A DNA stretch of 49,614 nucleotides, from assembly GCF_003337175.1 (NCBI RefSeq), contig NZ_NETH01000015.1, forward strand, positions 1 to 49,614, given 5' to 3'. The notes under the pieces are model-generated. The model saw only the letters and a program-made list of their open reading frames with translations. It did not search any database and was not told the DNA's origin. This document shows positions 39,113 through 47,321 of the stretch, piece after piece. The DNA is from Streptococcus gallolyticus (GTDB lineage Bacteria > Bacillota > Bacilli > Lactobacillales > Streptococcaceae). Positions within the stretch are counted from its first letter, which is position 1, and each line of letters begins with the position of its first letter. The position numbers and the translations under genes were made by a program.

Positions 39113-40462
39113 TTACCTCGCTAACAAATCATAAACATGTGTGATGTTTTTCAAGAAGGTAACAACGACAATTTTATCACCAACTTGTAGAACATCTTCA
39201 CCTGTAGGATAGATTGTTTTTCCTTTACGGATGATGGCAGCAATCAAAATATTATCTCTGAATTTCAATGATGATAGGCTCTTACCAGCCATTTTATTGG
39301 ATTTGCGAATTTCAAATTGCAAGGATTCAATGCGTCCGTTGGCAATATGGTGCATAGCATCAAGGTTTGAATCTTGTGCATTGACACGTCCGCGAATGAA
39401 ATGCATTATGGTATCAACAGCGATGCTTTTTGGTGTGACAATACTTGAGAATTGACTGGTATCAATAATCTCAAGCAAACTTGTACGGTTGACTTTGGTA
39501 ATATTTTTTTGCACTCCCAAGGTTTCAAGGAACATTGAAGTGATGATATTTTCTTCGTCAACCCCTGTCAAGGTAGCAACAGCATCAAAGTTTTCAACGC
39601 TTTCTTCCAATAACACACTTTTGGCAGTACCATCACCTTGAACAACATGCACATCAGGAAACTCTTGGCTAAAAAGTTCAGCACGTTCCTGATTGTTTTC
39701 AATCACTTTAAGATTGATTTTTGTATGTTTTAAGATGTTGAGGAGATAGTATGCGATTCTTCCTGCGCCGATAATCATCAGATTTTTAATGATTTTGGTT
39801 TTGACAAAGTTGTGGAAGAGAATCATTTCCACACGATTTCCTGTGACAAAAATCTTATCTCCTGTTTTGAGAACGGCATCACCATCTGGAATAATCAGCT
39901 TACCTTGGCGTTCAATGGCACAGATGACAATATTGCCAAATTTCTTTCGGAATTGGCTAAGTGTCATTTGACAAAGCTTACTGCCGTCAGCAATCATAAA
40001 TTCCATTAACATGACGCGACCGTTGACAAAGTGTTCTACGGAAAGTGCATTTGGAAAATCAACTGAGTTGGCAATGTAGCGAGCTGTTAGCAACTCTGGA
40101 TTGACCACAAGTGAAAAGCCAAGAAAGTCTTTATCTTTAAAATAGGTGTTAGAGTATTCTGGATTGCGCACACGAACAACGGTTTCTTTAGCTCCCATTT
40201 TTTTAGCCAAAACAGCTGAAATCATATTGACTTCATCTTTGGCAGTTAGGGCGATAAAGATATCACAGTTGCTAACATCTGCTTGTTCGAGAATTTTAAA
40301 ATTGGCTCCGTTACCAACAATCCCCATAATATCTTGACGTTTGGTGATGGTTTTTAAAACGGATTCTTTCTCTTCAATTAAGACAACATCGTGTTTTTCT
40401 TCAACAAGAGAGCGACAAAGTGCGGTACCAACCTTACCTCCGCCGACAACAATTATTTTCAT
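39113..40462 (-). CDS. trkA: Trk K+ uptake regulator TrkA (two RCK domains)
   Basis: A 449-residue cytoplasmic protein made of two tandem RCK_N plus RCK_C units. Rossmann GGGKVG is at residues 7-12 and the second GAGRIA near 232. It gates TrkH in response to nucleotides; RCK_C domains of this type bind c-di-AMP in some streptococci (CabP in S. pneumoniae is a related but shorter case). It is divergent from kimA, so the two K+ importers share a 257-bp control region. Confidence 0.93.
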   Translation of the reverse strand: MKIIVVGGGKVGTALCRSLVEEKHDVVLIEEKESVLKTITKRQDIMGIVGNGANFKILEQADVSNCDIFIALTAKDEVNMISAVLAKKMGAKETVVRVRNPEYSNTYFKDKDFLGFSLVVNPELLTARYIANSVDFPNALSVEHFVNGRVMLMEFMIADGSKLCQMTLSQFRKKFGNIVICAIERQGKLIIPDGDAVLKTGDKIFVTGNRVEMILFHNFVKTKIIKNLMIIGAGRIAYYLLNILKHTKINLKVIENNQERAELFSQEFPDVHVVQGDGTAKSVLLEESVENFDAVATLTGVDEENIITSMFLETLGVQKNITKVNRTSLLEIIDTSQFSSIVTPKSIAVDTIMHFIRGRVNAQDSNLDAMHHIANGRIESLQFEIRKSNKMAGKSLSSLKFRDNILIAAIIRKGKTIYPTGEDVLQVGDKIVVVTFLKNITHVYDLLAR

Positions 40463-40719
40463 TCTTACCTCCGAAATGTATCACCCCTATAATACTCTTT
40501 TTTTTCTAAAAATACTAGTCATTTAATCATTTGTAATCCCTTTCTTTATAGAGCTGTTTTCCTATTTAAAAAGAATGGTTGAGATAGATTCTGTATTTTT
40601 GAAAAATTTACAGAAGGTAACATTGATTGTTAAAATTATATAACATTTTTACAAAATACTTGCTAAATGAGAAGGGGAGAATTATAATAAATCGTTATCT
40701 AATTTTAGGGAGAATGTCA
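40463..40719. other. shared control region between trkA and kimA
   Basis: This 257-bp AT-rich gap separates two divergent K+ uptake units. The kimA promoter is clear. For trkA there is a TATTAT-type box on the minus strand near 40489-40494 but no convincing -35. No match to the ydaO (c-di-AMP) riboswitch was found. Confidence 0.5.
40660..40688 (+). promoter_or_regulatory. promoter of kimA
   Basis: TTGCTA (40660-40665), 17-bp spacer, TATAAT (40683-40688). Confidence 0.75.
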
Positions 40720-42567
40720 ATGCTTGAAAAGTTGAGAAATGTTTTTATCGGTAATCCATTAGAATCAACTGGTGCGTCTGATGAAGAACAGTTGTTGTCT
40801 AAATCACAAGCGTTAGCGATGTTATCGAGCGATGCTCTTTCATCTATTGCCTATGGACCAGAACAAGTTATCTTAGTGTTAACAACGATTTCTGCGGCAG
40901 CTATTTGGTGGTCTCTACCGATTGGATTATTGGTTTTGGTATTGTTAGCTAGTTTGACAATTTCTTACCAACAAGTTATTCACGCCTATCCAAAAGGTGG
41001 CGGAGCGTATATGGTTTCAACTGAAAATCTATCGCCAACTATGGGATTGATAGCTGGTGGTAGTCTTTTGGTTGATTACATGTTGACGGTAGCAGTATCC
41101 GTATCATCTGGTGCTGATGCGATTACATCAGCTTTTCCTGCTATTAAAGAATTTAATCTGGAAATTTCTATTATACTAGTTTTAATGTTGATGGTTATGA
41201 ATTTGCGTGGTTTGCGTGAATCAGCGACATCTCTGATGATTCCAGTTTACCTTTTCATTGTTAGTATCCTTTTTTTAATTGGTTATGGTGGCATTCAAAT
41301 TGCAACGGGTCACCTTGCTTATCATGCAACAGCACATGTTGGTAAAGTTGTTTCTGGAGTATCTTTGATTCTTTTACTAAGGGCTTTCACAAGCGGTTCG
41401 GCTTCCCTTACTGGTGTTGAAGCTATTTCAAATGCGGTGCCATTTTTCAAAAAGCCTAAGGAAAAAAATGCTGCTGGCACGCTTGCTATCATGTCAATCA
41501 TTTTAGGTGCCATGTTTGCTGGCATCACTTTCTTGAACTATTGGTTGGGCATTTTGCCGTCAGCACATGTGACTGTCTTGGCGCAAATTGCTCAAAAAAT
41601 CTTTGGCGATTCAGCAATCGGAAATGCGCTTTTCTATATTTTCCAGTTGTCAACAGCTCTTATCTTAGCTGTGGCAGCTAATACTGGATTTTCAGCCTTT
41701 CCAATGTTGTCTTTTAACATGGCTAAAAATAAATACATGCCACACCTTTTCATGGAAAAAGGAGCTCGTTTAGGCTATTCTAATGGGATTATTACCTTGG
41801 CAGTTGGAGCAATTGTTTTGCTTTGTATTTTCAATGGTTCAACAGAACGCCTTATCCCACTTTATACAATTGGAGTTTTCATTCCATTTGCGCTTTCACA
41901 AACTGGTATGGTTATTCACTGGAGGCGCAAATTTGGCAAAGGGTATTTGAAACATTCAGTTGCTAATATTTTAGGAGCAATCATTTGTTATCTGATTATC
42001 TTGATTTTATTGATTTTTAGAATCGGTGAAATCTGGCCATTCTTCCCAATTATCGTGGTCTTGATGATTCTATTTTATTCAATTAAGAGACATTATAATA
42101 ATGTTGCCATGCAGTTGCGTCTAACAGATGATGTCAAAAATATTCATTACGATGGCAATACGGTTCTGATTTTGGTTGGGAATATCACACAAGCAAGTAT
42201 TCGTGCCATTAATTATGCCAAAAGTATTGGTCAAACCGTTGTTGCTATGCACGTCTCAACGTTAGAAACCCGTGAAAAAGATTTGGAAATTGAACAAGAA
42301 TTTAAGACCTATTTCCCAGACGTAACGTTTGTTAATATCGAATCAAACTACCGTGATATTGTCAAACCAACAATGTCATTTGTTCAAAAAATGAATCAGG
42401 AAGCCAAGAAAAACAACCACACCATGACAGTGATTATTCCAAAATTCATTCCAAAACACAGTTGGCAAAATGTTCTTCACAACCAAATGAGCTTGCGCTT
42501 ACGTGCTCGCCTACGCTGGTATGAAGATATTATCATCGCAACTTATTCCTATCATTTGAAAAAATAA
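40720..42567 (+). CDS. kimA: KimA-type K+ importer (APC superfamily)
   Basis: A 615-residue transporter with about twelve membrane helices and a cytosolic C-terminal domain of about 150 residues. It closely resembles Bacillus KimA (YdaO) throughout: LSSDALSSIAYG near residue 33, YPKGGGAYMVS near 90, and LTGVEAISNAVPFF near 233. KimA is a K+/H+ symporter inhibited by c-di-AMP. I choose the ATG at 40720 because AGGGAG sits 7 nt upstream; ATG 40714 is too close to that site and 40627 lies upstream of the promoter. Confidence 0.9.
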   Translation: MLEKLRNVFIGNPLESTGASDEEQLLSKSQALAMLSSDALSSIAYGPEQVILVLTTISAAAIWWSLPIGLLVLVLLASLTISYQQVIHAYPKGGGAYMVSTENLSPTMGLIAGGSLLVDYMLTVAVSVSSGADAITSAFPAIKEFNLEISIILVLMLMVMNLRGLRESATSLMIPVYLFIVSILFLIGYGGIQIATGHLAYHATAHVGKVVSGVSLILLLRAFTSGSASLTGVEAISNAVPFFKKPKEKNAAGTLAIMSIILGAMFAGITFLNYWLGILPSAHVTVLAQIAQKIFGDSAIGNALFYIFQLSTALILAVAANTGFSAFPMLSFNMAKNKYMPHLFMEKGARLGYSNGIITLAVGAIVLLCIFNGSTERLIPLYTIGVFIPFALSQTGMVIHWRRKFGKGYLKHSVANILGAIICYLIILILLIFRIGEIWPFFPIIVVLMILFYSIKRHYNNVAMQLRLTDDVKNIHYDGNTVLILVGNITQASIRAINYAKSIGQTVVAMHVSTLETREKDLEIEQEFKTYFPDVTFVNIESNYRDIVKPTMSFVQKMNQEAKKNNHTMTVIIPKFIPKHSWQNVLHNQMSLRLRARLRWYEDIIIATYSYHLKK

Positions 42568-42683
42568 ATGCATAAAGGCCTAAATTTCAGGGCTTTTGAA
42601 AATGAAATGAAAGTGTTGAAATCGTTATTTTCGGAAAAAGAGTCAAAAATCTTGAAAAACATCACAAAATCATGTCAAATGCA

Positions 42684-42711
42684 TTGACTTTAGATGTTAA
42701 AGTGTTATAAT
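42684..42711 (+). promoter_or_regulatory. promoter of trmL
   Basis: TTGACT (42684-42689), 16-bp spacer, TATAAT (42706-42711). Confidence 0.8.
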
Positions 42712-42722
42712 AAATAGCAAGA

Positions 42723-42822
42723 ATTCGTTAGTTTAAATCAAACCTGTTATGATTTAAGTTAGCGAATCACCACCAACCACATTGTTTGCTGAGCGTGACT
42801 CCGAGCAGTGTGGTTTATTTTT
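42723..42822 (+). promoter_or_regulatory. two-hairpin leader ending in a terminator, upstream of trmL
   Basis: A 17-bp stem (42723-42739 with 42751-42767, three G-T pairs) is followed by a terminator-like compound hairpin, with AACCACA (42775-42781) pairing TGTGGTT (42809-42815) around an inner TGCT...AGCA stem, then TTTATTTTT. The trmL start is 23 nt further on. It could be an attenuator or an independent small RNA of about 100 nt. Confidence 0.65.
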
Positions 42823-42845
42823 ATGTCAAAATGAAAGGGTAAGTT

Positions 42846-43391
42846 ATGAATATTGAAGATCTTGACTATCACGAAGAACAGAATAAAGCGATGAATCATA
42901 TTGTTCTTTTTCAACCACAAATTCCACAAAATACAGGAAATATTGCCAGAACTTGTGCGGCGACAAACGCTCCTTTGCACATTATTCGTCCAATGGGATT
43001 CCCAATTGATGACCGTAAAATGAAACGCGCGGGGTTGGATTATTGGGACAAACTTGATGTGACATTCTATGATAGTTTGGATGACTTTATGGAAAAATGC
43101 GATGGCGAGGTTCATTTAATTAGTAAATTTGCCAACAAAGTGTATTCTGATGAAAATTATAACGACGGGAAGCACCATTATTTCCTTTTTGGGCGTGAAG
43201 ATAAAGGTTTGCCGGAAGAATTTATGCGAGCTAATCCTGAAAAAGCTCTTCGCATTCCGATGAATGATGAACACGTTCGTAGCCTAAATTTATCAAATAC
43301 TGTTTGTATGATTGTTTATGAAGCTCTTCGTCAGCAAGCTTTTCCGAATTTAGAATTAAGTCATACTTACACACACGATAAATTAAAATAA
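42846..43391 (+). CDS. trmL: tRNA (cytidine/uridine-34 2'-O)-methyltransferase TrmL
   Basis: A 181-residue SPOUT methyltransferase that modifies the wobble base of tRNA-Leu. The motifs [17 protein letters not shown] near 24-40, [12 protein letters not shown] near 116-127 and [17 protein letters not shown] near 138-154 form the SAM-binding knot. The first about 15 residues precede the conserved fold; an internal ATG at 42891 is a possible alternative start, but GAAAGGGTAAG lies before 42846. Confidence 0.93.
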   Translation: MNIEDLDYHEEQNKAMNHIVLFQPQIPQNTGNIARTCAATNAPLHIIRPMGFPIDDRKMKRAGLDYWDKLDVTFYDSLDDFMEKCDGEVHLISKFANKVYSDENYNDGKHHYFLFGREDKGLPEEFMRANPEKALRIPMNDEHVRSLNLSNTVCMIVYEALRQQAFPNLELSHTYTHDKLK

Positions 43392-43400
43392 ATCATATGA

Positions 43401-43425
43401 AAGCAGTCAAAATGGCTGTTTTTTT
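43401..43425 (+). terminator. weak terminator after trmL
   Basis: AGCAGTC / GGCTGTT short stem with wobbles followed by seven T. Confidence 0.5.
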
Positions 43426-43454
43426 GATAATAGCAAGGTTTTTGTACAAAACTA

Positions 43455-43483
43455 TTGCATGAAAGGTGTTTTTTTGCTATTCT
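43455..43483 (+). promoter_or_regulatory. promoter of the FMN riboswitch and ribU
   Basis: TTGCAT (43455-43460), 17-bp spacer, extended -10 TGCTATTCT ending at 43483. The riboswitch aptamer begins at the expected transcription start. Confidence 0.75.
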
Positions 43484-43489
43484 AGAATT

Positions 43490-43741
43490 GTCTTCAGGGC
43501 AGGGTGAAATTCCCGACCGGCGGTGTTGCCTCTTGTTGCCTACCTTTTGCTTTTAGTCATCAGTGACTGCCCTCATCTAACATCAGTCATGTCTGCAGGT
43601 TGTCGCCTAGACTAAAAGCAAACGATTAAACAACTTAGCTAGTTTAGAAAATGAACGAGAGTGATTTAAAGTCCGCGAGCTGCAAGTCAGCTGATCTGGT
43701 GCGATTCCAGAACCGACAGTATAGTCTGGATGGGAGAAGAC
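43490..43741 (+). ncRNA. FMN riboswitch (RFN element) with long P3 insertion
   Basis: Conserved blocks are present in order: TCTTC (P1), GGGCAGGGTGAAATTCCCGA, CCGGCGGT, then AGTCCGCGAGC, a GATCTGGTGCGATTCCAG stem, ACCGACAGTATAGTCTGGAT and GGGAGAAGA closing P1. The aptamer core binds FMN and switches off riboflavin import or synthesis. Between CGGCGGT and AGTCCGC there are 145 nt (43525-43669), compared with about 20 in the Bacillus ribD element. The insert contains a perfect 13-bp stem (43546-43558 with 43610-43622). Confidence 0.95.
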
Positions 43742-43791
43742 CAAGAGTTTGGCTATGCTGTTTTTGTTATGCCAGTATATACTCGAACGCC

Positions 43792-43826
43792 TTCTTTCAA
43801 TTTGAGAAAATTGGAGGAACTTTTTT
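43792..43826 (+). promoter_or_regulatory. expression-platform hairpin over the ribU ribosome-binding site
   Basis: TTCTTTCAATTT (43792-43803) pairs with AAATTGGAGGAA (43808-43819), 12 bp with two T-G pairs and a GAGA loop. The 3' arm includes the Shine-Dalgarno GGAGG, and six T then precede the ATG. It could block translation, terminate transcription, or do both when FMN is bound. Confidence 0.75.
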
Positions 43827-44396
43827 ATGCCTAATACGATGACTAATACGCACAAAATCGCCTATATCGCGATTTTGTCAACGCTTTCTTTTTTGTTGAT
43901 GTATCTGCAGTTTCCGCTAGTGCCATCGGCTAGTTTTTTACAGTTTGATTTTTCAGTTTTACCTGTTTTAGTTGGGCTTGTGATGTTTGATTTGAAGAGT
44001 GCTTTGGGAATTTTAATGCTTCGTACTCTGCTAAAGCTTTTGCTAAATAACGGTGGTATTTCAACGCTTATTGGTTTGCCAATGAATGTCGTTGCTCTAG
44101 GTGTTTTTGTCCTAGCGCTAGCTATTCTTTGGAATCAAAAATCAAGCTTGAAAAATTACCTACTGGCATCAGTCGTGGGGACGCTTGGCTTAACCGTGGC
44201 AATGGTTGTGCTTAATTATGTTTACGCTGTGCCACTTTATGCCAAATTTGCGAATTTTGATATTTCTGCTATTTTAGGTTTGGGAAACTATCTCTTTGCC
44301 ATGGTCATTCCATTTAACCTAATTGAAGGGATTATCTTTTCGGTGACATTCTTTATTTTATATCGTTGCCTTAAACCAATTTTAAAAATAGATTAA
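43827..44396 (+). CDS. ribU: riboflavin ECF transporter S component RibU
   Basis: A 189-residue membrane protein with about six helices, the riboflavin-binding subunit of a group II ECF transporter. The N-terminal ILSTLSFLLMYLQFPL and FLQFDFSVLPVLVG segments (about residues 17-52) are typical of RibU. The upstream FMN riboswitch supports the assignment. It would share the general EcfA/A'/T module; whether it can use the dedicated ATPase pair at 3285-5784 is not known, and the general one is probably elsewhere. Confidence 0.94.
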   Translation: MPNTMTNTHKIAYIAILSTLSFLLMYLQFPLVPSASFLQFDFSVLPVLVGLVMFDLKSALGILMLRTLLKLLLNNGGISTLIGLPMNVVALGVFVLALAILWNQKSSLKNYLLASVVGTLGLTVAMVVLNYVYAVPLYAKFANFDISAILGLGNYLFAMVIPFNLIEGIIFSVTFFILYRCLKPILKID

Positions 44397-44784
44397 GTTG
44401 AAAAAGCAGTAGAGCAAATGATTTTTAGTTTCTTTATTGATGGTGTCATAATAAGATGCAATGGTTTTGATGGCAACAACTTAGGAATCCGTTTCTGTCG
44501 GTTATTGTTAAGGCTATAGCAACAAGAACTGCCAGCTTTAGTCAATATGGACTTTGCGACCTAATGGACTAAAGTTGCTTGCTCCTTGCCTTAACAGCTA
44601 TCTCCATTTTGACCAATTCTTAATGGCTTTAGCATTTGCCTTACTAGCGCTCTTTCCCACTTTAAACACTTTTCCATGATTTTAGCAATCACTGCAAAGT
44701 AACCTCTAACGTTCGCTAATCCCTTTAATAGCGAGCTTTACAACCAGATCTCTAACATAAGTTTAATAGAAACGGTATGATAGT
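44397..44784. other. 388-base gap with structured repeat and no gene
   Basis: No open reading frame with an RBS was seen. A nested palindrome lies at 44506-44596 (separate entry), and TTCGCTA / TAGCGAG near 44713-44737 can form another stem. No terminator directly follows ribU and no clear promoter for the PAP2 gene was found. Confidence 0.5.
44506..44596. repeat. nested palindromic element
   Basis: TGTTAAGGC (44506-44514) is the exact complement of GCCTTAACA (44588-44596). Inside, AGCAA (44518-44522) pairs TTGCT (44575-44579) and CTTTAGTC (44536-44543) pairs GACTAAAG (44567-44574). The three stems are coaxial, suggesting a structured RNA or a small dispersed repeat. Confidence 0.6.
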
Positions 44785-45441
44785 ATGAAACATAAACAAC
44801 TTTATCTTTTAACTGCTTCATTTTTCCTTGTCATTTTTATGATGTTAGGCTATTTGGTCAAATTCTTTCCTGAGACTTTGGCTGGCATTGACTCAAGCAT
44901 TCAAACAAGTGTTCGTGGCGATCTTCCTGCCAATGCAACAGCTTCCTTTAAAATCGTAACGAATTTTGGACATGAAGTTTTTATCTTTGTTTATGTCTTT
45001 GCCCTCGCTTTTGTATTTTATTTCTGGAAAAAGTGGAAAGCAGAAGCTATTTTGCTAGCTGGGAATTTAGTGTTAATGGGCATTTTTTCAACAGGTTTTA
45101 AATACCTTTATAATCGTCCGCGTCCAAGTATTCAGTACCTCATTCCAAAGCCAATGGGTCCGTCATTTCCGAGTTGGCATGCTGCGGCGACCATGGTTCT
45201 TGCTTTGAGCTTGGTTGTGATTATGGAACAACACTTAACCCAGCTAGTGCTTAAACGTTGCTTACAGGTTTTAGTGGTGCTTATCGCTTTGACAACAGCA
45301 CTATCAAGAATTTACTTAGGGGTTCATTATCCGTCTGACATTTTGGGAGGTTGGTTATTAGCATTTGCTATCGCAGCCGCAACCTATCCATTTTATGATA
45401 AAAAACGCTTTGAATGGCGTTTCCAAGGAAAACAAGAGTAA
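44785..45441 (+). CDS. PAP2-family membrane phosphatase
   Basis: A 218-residue protein with six membrane segments. The three PAP2 motifs are present: KYLYNRPRP near residue 107, PSWHA near 130 (PSGH in most members) and SRIYLGVHYPSD near 174. Such enzymes dephosphorylate undecaprenyl pyrophosphate or phosphatidic/phosphatidylglycerol phosphate. An exact substrate cannot be given. The RBS is weak. Confidence 0.88.
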   Translation: MKHKQLYLLTASFFLVIFMMLGYLVKFFPETLAGIDSSIQTSVRGDLPANATASFKIVTNFGHEVFIFVYVFALAFVFYFWKKWKAEAILLAGNLVLMGIFSTGFKYLYNRPRPSIQYLIPKPMGPSFPSWHAAATMVLALSLVVIMEQHLTQLVLKRCLQVLVVLIALTTALSRIYLGVHYPSDILGGWLLAFAIAAATYPFYDKKRFEWRFQGKQE

Positions 45442-45451
45442 TTGAAAAATG

Positions 45452-45476
45452 AGCTGGGGTCATCCCAGCTTTTTTA
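45452..45476 (+). terminator. intrinsic terminator of the PAP2 gene
   Basis: AGCTGGG / CCCAGCT perfect 7-bp stem, 5-nt loop and seven T. Confidence 0.85.
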
Positions 45477-45510
45477 CAGCTAAGAATACGCTTACGACAA
45501 GTGATAAGAG

Positions 45511-45539
45511 TTTGTTTGTTTTTGGGAAAGTGTTATAAT
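45511..45539 (+). promoter_or_regulatory. promoter directly before ytqA
   Basis: Extended -10 TGTTATAAT ends at 45539, seven bases before the ATG; a TTTGTT/TTGTTT -35 lies 16-17 bp upstream. Transcription would start at about the start codon. Confidence 0.65.
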
Positions 45540-45546
45540 ATAAGCT

Positions 45547-46488
45547 ATGAAAAAGCGTTATAATACTTTAAATGATTATTATCGTCAGATTTTTGGGGAG
45601 AAGATTTTTAAAGTTCCTATCGATGCGGGCTTTGATTGTCCAAATCGAGATGGTACGGTCGCACATGGTGGCTGTACATTTTGTACCGTATCTGGTTCAG
45701 GGGATGCCATTGTTGCTCCTGACGCACCGATTCGTGACCAATTTTACAAGGAAATTGATTTCATGCACCGCAAATGGCCAGATGTTAAGAAATATTTGGT
45801 TTATTTTCAAAATTTCACAAATACGCATGATACCGTAGATGTCATTCGTGAGCGTTATGAGCAAGCCATTAATGAACCTGGGGTGGTTGGTATCAATATT
45901 GGGACACGTCCAGATTGCTTGCCAGATGAGACGATTGCTTATCTTGCTGAGCTTTCTGAGCGGATGCACGTAACGGTTGAACTTGGTTTGCAAACAACTT
46001 ATGATGAAACATCCAAAATCATTAATCGCGCGCATACTTATGACCTTTACGTTGAAACGGTTAAACGCCTGCGTCAGTTAGCGCCGAAAATTGAGATTGT
46101 TTCACATTTGATTAATGGTCTGCCTGGCGAAACGCATGACATGATGATTGAAAATGTCAGACGTTGTGTGACAGATAATGAAATTGACGGGATTAAGCTT
46201 CATTTATTGCATTTGATGACAAGTACGAAAATGCAACGTGATTACCATGAAGGGCGTTTAAAATTACTGGGTATGGAAGAATATGCTAATATCATCTGTG
46301 ACCAACTGGAGATTATTCCCAAAAATATCATTATTCATCGTATTACAGGTGATGCTCCGCGCGATATGCTCATTGGTCCAATGTGGAGTCTTAAAAAGTG
46401 GGAAGTCTTAAATGCCATTGATCAAGAAATGGAACGCCGTGGTTCTTATCAAGGGTGTCAGCTAGAAAATAAGGAGGTCGTGTTATGA
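45547..46488 (+). CDS. radical SAM protein, YtqA/YhcC (TIGR01212) family
   Basis: A 313-residue radical SAM protein. The iron-sulfur ligands are C31, C43 and C46 (C-x11-C-x2-C, the spacing of the Elp3-like/YhcC group). A TIM-barrel core with YLVYFQNFTNTH and HLINGLPGET follows. The biochemical function is not known to me; the neighbour mnmM and conservation of the pair suggest a link to tRNA wobble-uridine modification. No ribosome-binding site precedes the ATG, and the -10 box is seven bases away. Confidence 0.88.
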   Translation: MKKRYNTLNDYYRQIFGEKIFKVPIDAGFDCPNRDGTVAHGGCTFCTVSGSGDAIVAPDAPIRDQFYKEIDFMHRKWPDVKKYLVYFQNFTNTHDTVDVIRERYEQAINEPGVVGINIGTRPDCLPDETIAYLAELSERMHVTVELGLQTTYDETSKIINRAHTYDLYVETVKRLRQLAPKIEIVSHLINGLPGETHDMMIENVRRCVTDNEIDGIKLHLLHLMTSTKMQRDYHEGRLKLLGMEEYANIICDQLEIIPKNIIIHRITGDAPRDMLIGPMWSLKKWEVLNAIDQEMERRGSYQGCQLENKEVVL

Positions 46489-47048
46489 TAAAACGTCCTT
46501 TGCATTTATCTCATGATTTTTTAGCTGAAGTTTTGGATGAACAAGCTATTGCAGTTGATGCGACCATGGGAAATGGCAATGACACAGCTTTTCTTGCCCA
46601 GCATGCTAAAGAAGTTTATGCTTTTGATGTGCAAGACCAAGCTTTGCAAAGCACGAAAGAACGTTTAGAAAAACAAGAAATTCACAATGCTCATTTAATT
46701 TTGGATGGGCATCAACATATTGACCATTATGTGAATCAACCAATTCGTGCAGCTATTTTTAATCTAGGGTATTTGCCAAGTGCTGATAAAACGGTTATCA
46801 CTAAACCTGACACAACCTTGATTGCTGTGGAGAAAATTTTAAAAAAGCTTGAGCTTGGTGGTCGCTTAGCTATCATGATTTACTATGGACATGAGGGTGG
46901 CGATATGGAAAAAGATGCTGTGCTAGACTATGTCAATCAGCTAGACCAAAGGCTTTTTACTGCCATGTTGTATCAACCTTTAAACCAAATAAATCAACCA
47001 CCATTTTTAGTGATGATTGAAAAATTAAAACAGTCGAAAGAGAGTTAA
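46485..47048 (+). CDS. mnmM: class I SAM methyltransferase YtqB/MnmM
   Basis: A 187-residue Rossmann-fold methyltransferase. DATMGNGNDTAFLA (about 21-34) is the SAM loop, and NLGYLPS (about 91-97) is the NPPY-like motif IV. YtqB proteins, now called MnmM, methylate aminomethyl-2-thiouridine at tRNA position 34. The ATG overlaps the ytqA stop by 4 nt, with RBS AAGGAGG. The enzymatic role is taken from the family. Confidence 0.85.
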   Translation: MIKRPLHLSHDFLAEVLDEQAIAVDATMGNGNDTAFLAQHAKEVYAFDVQDQALQSTKERLEKQEIHNAHLILDGHQHIDHYVNQPIRAAIFNLGYLPSADKTVITKPDTTLIAVEKILKKLELGGRLAIMIYYGHEGGDMEKDAVLDYVNQLDQRLFTAMLYQPLNQINQPPFLVMIEKLKQSKES

Positions 47049-47053
47049 GTATT

Positions 47054-47308
47054 ATGCAAACCGTAACGGTTCGTGAAAAATTACATCAAATGCATCAAAA
47101 ATATTTAGATGACGCAAACACTAAACCCTGTGCCAAGTTGTCAGAAGAAGATGCAGAGAAAATTTTGACCATTAAGAAAAAGTTAGCCAGTCTTGAAAAA
47201 GAACGTTGCGTACGACTTCGTGATCGTAAAGATGTTAGGGCTATTGATCAAAAAATTGCCAAGCAAAAAGAACGTTTTACTGTTTATTGCCGCCAAAAAC
47301 AACGATAA
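47054..47308 (+). CDS. small basic coiled-coil hypothetical protein
   Basis: An 84-residue protein that I do not recognise. It has no membrane segment. Two predicted helical stretches (about 5-20 and 29-80) are rich in Lys, Arg and Glu, consistent with a coiled coil, and there are three cysteines. It starts six bases after mnmM with a GAAAGAGAG-like RBS, so it probably belongs to the ytqA-mnmM operon. Confidence 0.7.
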   Translation: MQTVTVREKLHQMHQKYLDDANTKPCAKLSEEDAEKILTIKKKLASLEKERCVRLRDRKDVRAIDQKIAKQKERFTVYCRQKQR

Positions 47309-47321
47309 GGAGTGATGGTTT

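Noticed and set aside
40463-40719. ydaO-type c-di-AMP riboswitch upstream of kimA
   Set aside because: The transcript from the clear promoter has only about 25 nt of leader and none of the conserved blocks are visible.
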